A stretch of 64,000 nucleotides of DNA. It comes from Ilyonectria destructans. Taxonomy: Eukaryota > Ascomycota > Sordariomycetes > Hypocreales > Nectriaceae. Of the stretch, positions 55,541-64,000 are shown in pieces. The stretch is taken from positions 1,984,001 through 2,048,000 of the forward strand of contig JAHEWK010000010.1 in assembly GCA_020740775.1 (NCBI GenBank), read 5' to 3'. The translations under genes were made by a program, and so were the position numbers. The notes beneath the pieces are model-generated. The model had not been told where the DNA came from. It was given only the letters and a program-made list of their open reading frames with translations, and made no database searches. Position 1 is the stretch's first letter; each line of letters begins with the position of its first letter.

Positions 55541-56965
55541 TTAATTGTGAATTCCAAGCTGGCAATCGTCCTTAACATGGCCCTCACGAAAGCATTCCCC
55601 GCACCACGCTTCATCCGGTGTGTGGGCATACGGACAATCTTTCCCACGGTGACTATTGTCACGGGTGCACATTTTCGTTTTCCAATACTTGAAGTTCAAG
55701 TTTGGCCACTTCTGAAAGATGTCCTTTTCCTCGTTGGTATGTCTGGAGCCACAGTCGCCTCTTTTCTGGCAGCGGATGCCGTAGGAACATCGCTGCGTTT
55801 TGAGTATGTCGCGGCGATTGCGTCTCTCCTGGTTGGATCGAGACACTGCTTCCCAGCCGCCGCTGTCGTCGGGGTCATTGGAGATCTGAATGCCTTCGTT
55901 TTCCCTCTGTCCACTTTGCAGTTTCGCGGTATCCCAATGTCTAGGCTCGGGTTCCGCGATGGTGGGAAGCTTGGCTGTGCGTCCGGCAGGCTCGCTCGCT
56001 TTTTCAGCTGTGGCAGAGGTGGCATATTCGCCCGGGCCATCTACCAACGGCTCATATATGTTGCCGGTTTCGAGAATGGCTGTGTTGATGTTTTGGAAAC
56101 GAGCTGCGTATTCAGGCCATGCCAACACCGTCAAACTTTCCTTGAACAGCCCTCTTGTCTGCAATATTATCGCTTCCATGTTTGGCACTCTCGGAAACTC
56201 CACAAAAAGCTCCGTTCCTGTTTGGGGTTGACTGGTGTAGAACAAGCGACCCAACTGCATAAGCTGCCCTTTGACGGATGAATAGAGGTTATTCTGGTCC
56301 GGGTCAGCAAACTCGCAGAGCACGAGTGTTTGGCTAGGCTTGGGCCATTTAGCCTGTCGCGTGGAGCTGCAACTAGTGAAAGAGATCTGGTCGAATATCT
56401 CATCAACGTAGTATATCGACATCAGGCCGCTGGTGGAGTTCATTTTGATCAACTCCTTAGACAGCGCCGACTTCAAGGCCCAAAGCTCCACTCGAATGCC
56501 ACTCTCCAGTACTTTTGAGACCGGTGGACATATATCGCGGTCTCCGGTGATGACGACAAACGTCGTGTTGGCTTTTTCCTGCTTGAACTGCGGGTCATAC
56601 TGGGCCCTGATAGTGAGTTCGGCGGCTTTGTAGCTCAGATCCGTTGCCATGGAGTTGTCCACCTCCTTCTCTTTCCCGCGGGCACGGTCGTAGACCTTGA
56701 CGTCGAACTTGTGTTTCTCAGCCGCTTTCCACACCAAGTCATTCGGCGGTGGGCGCGATCCGTAGAGAATCGAAGGACCGAGGCTGCGGCGATTGCAGAT
56801 GGTGTCGAGTAGTTTGCCAAGGTTGATTCTCAGGCGCGGGTCATGGTCGCTGTCTGCCAGTTTGGGGATGCGACTGTTGCCCGAGGCGGCCAACTTTTGG
56901 GCCTCGATCCAAAGGTTGGAGTCATCGACGAAGAACAAGCAGGTCTCGGCTGGTTCGCCACTCAT
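55541..56965 (-). CDS. NYN-domain (PIN-like RNase) protein with C-terminal zinc fingers
   Basis: Intronless, 474 residues. Residues ~8-190 form an NYN/LabA-type PIN-like nuclease fold with the acidic metal-binding residues visible in LFFVDDSNLWIEA, NSMATDLSYKAAE and VVITGDRDICP. A middle segment of ~150 residues is undefined. The C-terminus has zinc-binding pairs: CSYGIRCQKRGDCGSRH (C-x5-C-x5-C-x3-H, a CCCH finger), CTRDNSHRGKDCPYAH (a second, long-spaced CCCH) and CGECFREGHVKDDC (C-x2-C-x4-H-x4-C, a zinc knuckle). The combination suggests an RNA-binding endoribonuclease acting in RNA turnover, nuclear or cytosolic. Active-site aspartates look intact. Its RNA targets are unknown. Confidence 0.85.
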   Translation of the reverse strand: MSGEPAETCLFFVDDSNLWIEAQKLAASGNSRIPKLADSDHDPRLRINLGKLLDTICNRRSLGPSILYGSRPPPNDLVWKAAEKHKFDVKVYDRARGKEKEVDNSMATDLSYKAAELTIRAQYDPQFKQEKANTTFVVITGDRDICPPVSKVLESGIRVELWALKSALSKELIKMNSTSGLMSIYYVDEIFDQISFTSCSSTRQAKWPKPSQTLVLCEFADPDQNNLYSSVKGQLMQLGRLFYTSQPQTGTELFVEFPRVPNMEAIILQTRGLFKESLTVLAWPEYAARFQNINTAILETGNIYEPLVDGPGEYATSATAEKASEPAGRTAKLPTIAEPEPRHWDTAKLQSGQRENEGIQISNDPDDSGGWEAVSRSNQERRNRRDILKTQRCSYGIRCQKRGDCGSRHTNEEKDIFQKWPNLNFKYWKTKMCTRDNSHRGKDCPYAHTPDEAWCGECFREGHVKDDCQLGIHN

Positions 56966-57497
56966 TATGGTGGTGTCTGTCGAGTGAGTCTAGTAGCTGG
57001 TTAGATTAGAGTAATGAACGGGTGTAAAGAATAACCACGAGGCGAGGATGGGCAAGAGATGGTTTGATAACATGTCTGAAGCGATGGCATACCTGGTAGA
57101 GGATGTGAGAAACTGCTGTCTTGAGGTTCGAGAAAGTTTACGTCTCATGATCTTGTTAAGGAAACGTTACTCTAACAAGTCGGTGAATTGGAATAATTAC
57201 GGCTGGCAAACACGGAGAATAATCACACCGAGATGACTTCAGCCAGTCGTGCTACCAGAACCACTTAAATCCGAAACTTGTGTAACATTTCAATTCGTTC
57301 CACCTTGCAGTAATCTCAGAGATAGCCCAGCGATAACTGATGTGTTTTAAGGCTTCATAATGGCTCAAAGATCATTGAACTTTGGGCCAATGACAGCTTC
57401 CAGCTGCTGCTTTAGCTACAGCAGTCGCATCAACACATATGCCTATTCAACTAGACCATAGTATTAACTATCCTGCGTGGAAGATATTCTGAATAAA
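56966..57497. other. Intergenic region, no gene seen
   Basis: 532 bp between two minus-strand genes; promoter of the NYN gene. No coding frame convincing. Confidence 0.5.
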
Positions 57498-59199
57498 TCA
57501 AGCCTTGATCACATCTCCTTTCTCGCTCTTGTAATTGTCCGCTGGGGCGTCCCCAACATCTTGACCAATGACAACATCAACCTTCCCCTTGAGATCATTG
57601 ATATGGTCGTCAAACAAAGCTCCAAGCTCTTCCAGTGTGTATCCTTTTGTCTCTGGGAATGTAAAGTAGATGATGATGGTGCCCAGTATCAGAACTCCAA
57701 GATAGAAAATGAAGTAATAGTAGCCAATGCGGTCCAGGGCGATCGGGTTGACGTACTGGTTCACCGTCAGAGCCGCCTGGCTCACCACGATCTGCAGCGC
57801 GAGACCGCGATTTCGGATGCTGTATGGCAAAATCTCGGGTGTGTAGCAGTAAAGCAGCGGGTTGCAAGCCAGGTTGAACGCAGCGTTGTACAAAAAGAGA
57901 AATACGACGGTCGTGTACGCTGCGGCCTGAGAGCCATGATTGGCGTACATGGCGCTTGAGATGGTCAGAGGCACGTTGGCACAGATCATGCCAATGAAAC
58001 TGGCAAGCCATAATGGTCGTCTTCCAATCTTGTCGGCCAGCAAAGCACCGACGACGGCGCATATGAGATTCCAGATAGCCATGCCGCCGTTGATACCTGT
58101 CTGCTGGGTTGTGCCGGTGATGCCGATGCTGTTGAGAATGGGAGAGAAGTAGTAGGAGATGACACCCTGACCATTCCAAAGTGTCAGGACGGCTACCGAT
58201 ATGACGATACCGAAACGTTTCCGGTTTGCCTTGATGGCGAAGACATTGCTCCAAGCTGCAATCTGAGCCTCTCGCTCCTCAATGAGAGCTTGACTGATCT
58301 CTTCCATCTCGACCTTGATGATGTCGGCGTCATAGTTGCCATTGGCATGATACATCACCAAGATTTCCTTGGCTTCTTCATAGCGACCCTTTGAGCAGAG
58401 CCAACGGGGTGACTCTGGCATGAAGGTCACAGCAGTCATGACAAATAACGGAAAGCAAGTCTGCACGATGGATGGGATTCTCCAAGACCAGTTGTTGTCG
58501 AGGTGCCCGGTACCGAATGAAAGCCACGAGGCAATGATGGATCCCACATACCACAGGACATTGAACTGGTGGGAAAGATGTTAACAATCTACAGTGATAT
58601 CTGAATAGCTTCATCCTCACCATTGATGCCATCCTGCCGCGAAGGCGAGGATGGCTAAGCTCGTTCAGCAGGCTAGGACCCGCGCAGGTCGTGAAGCTAA
58701 TACCAAAGCCGAGGATAAAACGGCCACCGATGAACACATTTCTGTTGGGAGCGGCTGATTGCAAGGCAGAACCAATGATGCATAGCAGGGATCCAAATTG
58801 AATAGTCGGGCGACGTCCAAACTTGTCAGCGGGATAGGCCACAACCAATGCTCCTGCGAAGCCTCCAACAAATACGAGAGCAGTGATGAGACCAAGAATT
58901 TCAGGGGTTGGATTGCCCATGGCTGAAAATAAGTTAATAAGTTGTGGGTGAGATTGTGTGGTGCGCATGGGCATGACACCAGGGTCAGTTGTTCGGGCTA
59001 ATAGCTCACCTTTCTGCCAAGGATCCATGGCCTGGAAAGTACCAACAATGACTTCGTCATATCCAACAGTCATTTGGGAGACAAGCATCCACGATTGCCA
59101 GAACACCAGCTTTCGGAGACCCTGATCTCGCCACCACGGTTCGTCGGGGCTGGGGATGATAGCGGCGGCCACGGCCATGCTCCCATTGGGGAGACCCAT
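57498..59199 (-). CDS. MFS sugar transporter (lactose/hexose permease type)
   Basis: Three exons (59199-59010, 58922-58621, 58565-57498; introns 87 and 55 bp) encode 519 residues with 12 predicted helices. Sugar-porter signatures are present: ADKFGRRPTIQFGS, GRFILGFGISF, LNELSHPRLRGRMASM, FMPESPRWL, LLADKIGRRPLWLASF and FPETKGYTLEEL. The order and the loop length fit the fungal lactose/hexose permease group. It is a plasma-membrane H+ symporter or uniporter. It is divergent from a GH1 beta-glucosidase (551 bp shared promoter), so beta-glucosides or cello-oligosaccharides are likely substrates. Start MGLPNGSMAV is the first ATG in a conserved-looking N-terminus. Confidence 0.92.
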
Positions 59200-59750
59200 G
59201 ATGAACAATGCAATAAGTTGTGTAAGAGATGAGTGGCAGCAAGAGTGAAGACACAGAAGCACTGGAGATCTGAATCTGATGATCAGAGCATTAAAGCAGG
59301 AAGTGCCATGCCAATATATACAACATTTGGAAATGACTAGTGCTATCGGCTTATCAAGCCAGTTGGTTGGCTGGAACATTGAGATGTGGATATGACTCGT
59401 CTCATCGGCCGAGTCACGGCCGACTTTCGCTCAGTGTGGGGAAATTTCCTGTTCCATAGCTTGACCATGAACCAATGCAGGCAAGCTCAAGGATTGAGAT
59501 AACGCTCTGGAGCGCGCTAGACGCCCAAGGACATGGGATCACGACGTCTCAGGGATGTTCCCCTCAGTTTACGCATCTCTGGGATTACAAAATCCATATT
59601 ATTGAGGGGCCGTACACCCGGAATCTCCACTTGGTGTTGTTGGATCGCTTGGGGGAGGAGTTGTACCGGTTTCTATAAAGATGGCTGCTCTCCCATGGTT
59701 AGGCCACGTTTGTACACCTGTTGTAACTGGAATAGCAGTCCTCAGATATT
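59200..59750. promoter_or_regulatory. Divergent promoter, sugar transporter / GH1
   Basis: 551 bp between divergent ATGs. Contains CGGCCGAGTCACGGCCG (about 59407-59423), an inverted CGGCCG pair which may be a zinc-cluster site. Regulator probably the Zn2Cys6 gene at 62325. Confidence 0.45.
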
Positions 59751-61739
59751 ATGACTATTTCCAAAACACTTCCTTCTCGCCCCGAGTACGCCAGCGTCTT
59801 GCCAGCGGACTTTCTCCATGGCTACGCGTAAGCAAATCCGACACCGACTTTCATCGCCGCTAACAGTCGAACTAGGTCGGCGGCATACCAGGTTGAGGGT
59901 GCTACCGCCAAGGGTGGTCGTGGGCTATCTAACTGGGATGAGATGTTGAAAGACTACCCGGACAATGGCAATGATGCCTGTCGCTCTTATGACCTCTGGA
60001 AAGACGACGTACAGCTTCTCAAACAGTTCGGTGCCAAATCTTACCGGTTTTCGGTTTCATGGCCGCGCATCAAACCACTTGGTAAGTTGATGACTCCCTT
60101 GATGAAAAAGACACGGAACTTCACTCTTGTTCAAGCCATACTAACCTGTGAAAGGCACCAAGGACTCACCCGTCAATGAGGAAGGTGTTGCGTATTATAA
60201 CAACCTGGTACGTACTTGCTTCTCTAACCTGTGGATGACGACACTGACTTTGTTAGATCGATGGTTTATTAGCAGTCGGAGTCGAGCCGACCATCACATT
60301 ACATCACTATGACACCCCCCTGGCCTTGGACGAACGGGACCGAGGGTTCGCTGCTGTTGATGCAACAGAGCTGGTTGAGGACTTCGTTGCGTACGCGAAA
60401 GTGTGCTTCGAGAGGTTTGGTGACAGGGTCAAGAGGTGGTTGACAATTAACGAGGTGAGTTGAGACCATTGTGGTTAATACCTTATACCATGAAGGGCAT
60501 ATAGCTGACGAATGCGTAGCCTTGGATCTTTTGCTCTCTAGGCGCTGAAGGTATCGTCAAAGATTATACCCGGGCCGACTTTTTCAGGCAAGTACTTGGA
60601 TCCCAGCTATACAACCATGAAAGATCTAACCACGTGCATACAGAGTTGGCCACAACACCTTGCTTGTTCATGGGCACACTGCGCATCTATACCGTAAAGA
60701 ATTCCAAAAGGCGCAGGGCGGACAGATTGGAATTGCACTGGTAAGAACGCCAAAGTCCGTTCCTCAAATATTATATCTAACTTCCCATTACAGAATTACG
60801 ACTGGGCGGAGCCAGTTGATAATTCCCCCGAGGCGATAGAAGCTGCCATGATTTCGGAAGAACGATCCCTTGGCTGGTTCGCAATGCCCATTTGTGAGTT
60901 GGTTTGTTCACCTGACCAAAAACGCACGTACTAAACATCGTAGTCAAGGGAATACCAACAATGTCGTGGGATCACTACGGTGATGAATTCCCACGCCTTA
61001 CGGCGGATGAATTGAGCTTGTTAAAAGGCTCGGCAGATTTGTAACCATGCCCCATTCCCAAGTCTGCAATCTCTTCTAATCAGTTCACAGTTTTTCCATA
61101 AATCACTACGGCACAATGTACACTACAGGCAAACAGCTGGCACCAAACACGGCCACAGATTTTCGAGAGTTAGATGATATTCAGAAAACAGTCTACAGAG
61201 ACGGCGTTTTAATCGGCAGACGGGGAGAGAATGGCCATCCACACACCGGTAAGTATTCCCAGAATCCACCTCACAAGACCTCGATGTTGATGTTAGGCAG
61301 TCCCATGGGGTTTTGGGAAGCTACTTGTTCACTGCTGGGAGGTCTATGCCAAAGACCTGAACATCCCCGTCATTGTGTACGAAAATGGCTACGCTGTGGA
61401 GCACGAAGCATCAGCGCCATTGAATGAGATTGTCGACGATAAATACCGCCAAGAGTTTTACGACCAGTACATTCAGGCAATGTGCGACGCGGTCAAGAAT
61501 CACGGCGTCTGGATGAGTGGCTACCACTGTTGGAGCTTGCTTGAGTAAGTCGAAAATATTCCTACTGGGAAAGACAGTGACTGATATGGTGGCGTAGCAA
61601 CCTTGAATGGAACAATGGATACACTCCTCGATTTGGAGTGACGTATATTGATCGTGAGAATGGTTTCAAAAGGGTTCCAAAAGATTCTTCGACGACGGTT
61701 GCAGCCATCTGGAAGCATGTCGTGCGCAAGCAAATTTAG
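59751..61739 (+). CDS. GH1 beta-glucosidase, intracellular
   Basis: Eleven exons: 59751-59827, 59876-60081, 60155-60207, 60257-60454, 60520-60587, 60644-60740, 60794-60893, 60944-61040, 61091-61248, 61301-61544, 61598-61739; 479 residues, the usual GH1 length. The intron after 60587 begins GC (TTCAG|gcaagt), a GC-AG intron. Catalytic acid/base Glu178 lies in LTINEPW and the nucleophile Glu379 in IVYENGYA, both intact; substrate-binding blocks LHHYDTPLAL, GHNTLLVHGHTAHLYR, SINHYGTMY, and LDNLEWNNGY are present. There is no signal peptide, as expected for a cytosolic beta-glucosidase hydrolysing imported cellobiose or aryl-beta-glucosides. It is paired with a divergent transporter and followed by a regulator. 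Confidence 0.92.
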
Positions 61740-62324
61740 TGCCATTTTGTTATAGACATGCAACAAGCTCCAGACGGGTAGGATGTCTCGTGCCTCAAAG
61801 CAATATTTTTGCCATGCATGAGAAATAGTTGTAATCTATAGTTGGAGGAATCACTGTGAAACTTTGGAATCTGAATTCAGCTTCAAGACCTATACTTAGT
61901 GTGCATTTTGTTCTTGGATGATGCTGGTACATGAGTGGAGAAGTTGTTGCATTCAATAAACAATCCTTCCCAGTCTCAAAATCGATGCGAGCTCGAGTTC
62001 ATTACACCCGCAGCCCCAGAGCTTACGACCCAAAGGAAGCCATGTAATGTGAGATCAGATCCAATGAAGCGCAGGAAATTCCCAAATTGATTGTAGGACA
62101 AATTATTGTATTCTACATCCATTGTCAGCTGTGGGAGCCATTGTCGTTGGAGACGGCCGGGTCCGACGGGCTACCCTAGACCGAAAACGGCGCGACCCGA
62201 GGTTCTCGCCATCTGGATTTTGCGGCGTCCCCTCTTGACGCATTTTTCACACAGCCTCGCGTCCAGCTTCGAATTCATTGAGCACAATCGCCGTGGAGTA
62301 TTTAGCATCTCAGAGATAACTCTT
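61740..62324. other. Intergenic region, no gene seen
   Basis: 585 bp between GH1 and the next gene in the same direction; promoter of the regulator. The frame of the regulator stays open from 62106 but no good ATG precedes 62325. Confidence 0.5.
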
Positions 62325-64000
62325 ATGGTCATGTCGTCACCTATTCGCTCCACACAACGTGCTCCGAGAGCCTGCGCTGCTTGCTACAAAGCAAAGGTGA
62401 AATGCGACAAGACGATACCCTGCGGTCGATGTGTTGGCCGCGGAATCGCCCAAGACTGCCGGCGAGAAGTCGTTCGTGTTCAAGGTCAGATTCATGGCTC
62501 TATAGCGACTTCTCCAAAGCTCAGCTGGGATGACTTGCTCCACGAAAACCACCGCCTGCGCGCAATCATTACGAACCTCCCAGACCAAGAGCGAGAGGCC
62601 CAAGCAAATATAGAGGCCCCTCTATCAAATCCATTCGGCGCCAAGGGCGAAGATTTTGAGACACGGCTTTTTACAGCTGTGGATCACTCGTCCACACCGA
62701 GAACTGTGTCGAGCACGGCGGATATTGTGCTGCCGTCGAGGGAGAGCAGCGATAAAATCCTGATACATGCATTCGAGTGGACGTTTTGGCATCACTTCAG
62801 TTTACTTGTCCCCGAATTCAAAAGCGAACACGATGCATTTTGGGACAGCTATTCAGAGACTCAATCACTTGAAGCGGCGCACCCTCTCTGGTTGGCTGTT
62901 TACTTTAGTGTCCTGGCCTCCGAGCTGCTGTTTCTGGGCGATGACGACTTGATCAGTTTCGACCTTCCGAAGATGGAGTATGCTGGTTTGTTGAAAAACT
63001 GGTACGACTCGGCTCTTTATTTTCTCGACAGAGCCGACTTTGTGCAGAACCTTGATATACGCTCTATCCAGGCCATCTCTATCCTCGGCCTCGTTTTCCC
63101 AAGCGTGGGGGACTCACAGCGCCACCGCGCTTTGTGGTCTCTTGCGGTACGGCACGCCCAGGATCTGAAGTTGGGAACCGACAGCGCTCATCAGGACGAG
63201 TCGTATGTTGAACAGCAAAAACGGAGACGGCTCTGGTGGACACTTGTTATCTGCGAGTGGTTGCCCGTCCCGCACCGAAGTCCATGCATTAATGACAATG
63301 ATTTTGACTGCGAGATTCCAGATGAGATCGATGATGCCGAGATTTGCGATGTCGCCACTCTCGGCGGTAAATCAAGGCTACCAAAGAGCAAGCCGCGGCC
63401 AGTCCAATACCACATTGCCATGATCAAGTTGGCAAAGATATACTACCAGATCAGATTCCGGCTTCGTATCCGCAGGTGGCAAGCTGCCGAAATCGCAGAG
63501 TTCGTATTCACAGCGGACGAGCAGTTGGCCCTATTAATATCCAATCTGCCGTCCCACCTTCAGTTTGACGAGAAGCAGTCGGAAGTGTCCATCGGGAGGG
63601 ATCGCCGACTTCCCTGGATTCCTTGGCAGCGGAATAGCATCACAAAAGCCCTATTGTATTACCGCATGGTCATCGGCCGACTGCTCCAGGCACATTGGCT
63701 AGACGGGTCCATCAGTGGCACTAGAACGCGGGCTATTTGTATCTCCTCAGCTCAAGGGTTGGTCAATACCACTCGAGGAGAGAGCGTGGACCCTTCAAAG
63801 ATGCGACCTTGGTACGTAATTTCTATTCTACCGTTACTACATATCTCTAATATTTCTCGTCTGTAGGGCCGTTGCAGTGACTATCTATGCCGCTATCATC
63901 ACACTCATACTCGAGTCGTCCATTAGTGACACAGACTACGACACCGAAGTACAGCACGGCCTAGATTTTCTTCAATTAATAGAGCCTCACAACTCCATTT
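62325..64000 (+). CDS. Zn2Cys6 transcription factor (3' end off the window)
   Basis: Exon 1 ends at 63811 and exon 2 starts at 63867 (55-bp intron, junction TG|G giving RPWAVAVTIY); the frame is open at the window end, so the protein is C-terminally incomplete at about 540 residues. Start at the ATG at 62325, or the second in-frame one at 62331. The zinc cluster CAACYKAKVKC...CGRCVGRGIAQDC has spacing 2-6-5-2-8, a common variant. The fungal-specific domain follows (FWHHFSLLVPEF, RRRLWWTLVICEW, IPDEIDD). It sits downstream of GH1 in the same orientation and is a likely local regulator of the beta-glucoside genes (inference). Confidence 0.87.

Noticed and set aside
1..64000. CRISPR array, rRNA genes, prophage or complete transposon
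   Set aside because: None seen; the spliced gene structure is eukaryotic and no transposase or reverse transcriptase frame was recognised.

Overview
This window is nuclear DNA of a filamentous ascomycete (Pezizomycotina). Almost every gene is broken by introns of 47-107 bp with GT...AG ends and CTAAC/CTGAC-like branch points. Several protein classes are typical of the group: five Zn2Cys6 regulators, a LaeA-like methyltransferase, a patatin-NB-ARC-TPR NLR, a necrosis-inducing NLP protein and a fungal rhodopsin-like domain. AT-rich stretches and gene relics with TAG stops look RIP-like. I rebuilt each spliced gene by hand; in every complete model the exon lengths sum to a multiple of three.

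Layout. (1) 1-5.5 kb is a sugar-acid polysaccharide module: a DUF2264 protein (cut by the window edge), a divergent GH88 unsaturated glucuronyl hydrolase and a Zn2Cys6 regulator. (2) 6.7-23.8 kb looks like an aromatic catabolic cluster: Zn2Cys6 regulator, pisatin-demethylase-like P450, ring-cleaving extradiol dioxygenase, fumarylacetoacetate-hydrolase-family protein, FAD aromatic hydroxylase, acetoacetyl-CoA synthetase and a second Zn2Cys6 regulator. Two divergent promoters (P450/dioxygenase and hydroxylase/AACS) tie it together. The chemical logic is hydroxylate, open the ring by meta-type cleavage, hydrolyse the product, and activate released acetoacetate. (3) 24.2-30.3 kb holds a ketopantoate-reductase-like protein, two unrelated Fe(II)/2-oxoglutarate oxygenases and a membrane-anchored amidohydrolase, possibly a small tailoring or catabolic set.

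(4) 30-46.8 kb is gene-poor and accessory in character. It has a secreted NLP, a tiny secreted protein with the zinc ligands of M15 D-Ala-D-Ala peptidases, an unknown protein, a decayed gene, a rhodopsin-like/MFS fusion, a relic of a gene found 9 kb away, a LaeA-like methyltransferase and long AT-rich stretches. (5) 46.8-57 kb holds an NLR, a PNPOx-like oxidase, an ankyrin protein, a Tri3-like acyltransferase and an NYN RNase-like zinc protein. (6) 57.5-64 kb looks like a beta-glucoside uptake and hydrolysis module: a sugar transporter divergent from a GH1 beta-glucosidase, then a Zn2Cys6 regulator that runs off the window.

The most interesting items are the predicted fungal extradiol (meta-cleavage) cluster, the rhodopsin-MFS fusion, the secreted M15-like peptidase, and a probable non-AG splice acceptor in the acetoacetyl-CoA synthetase gene.
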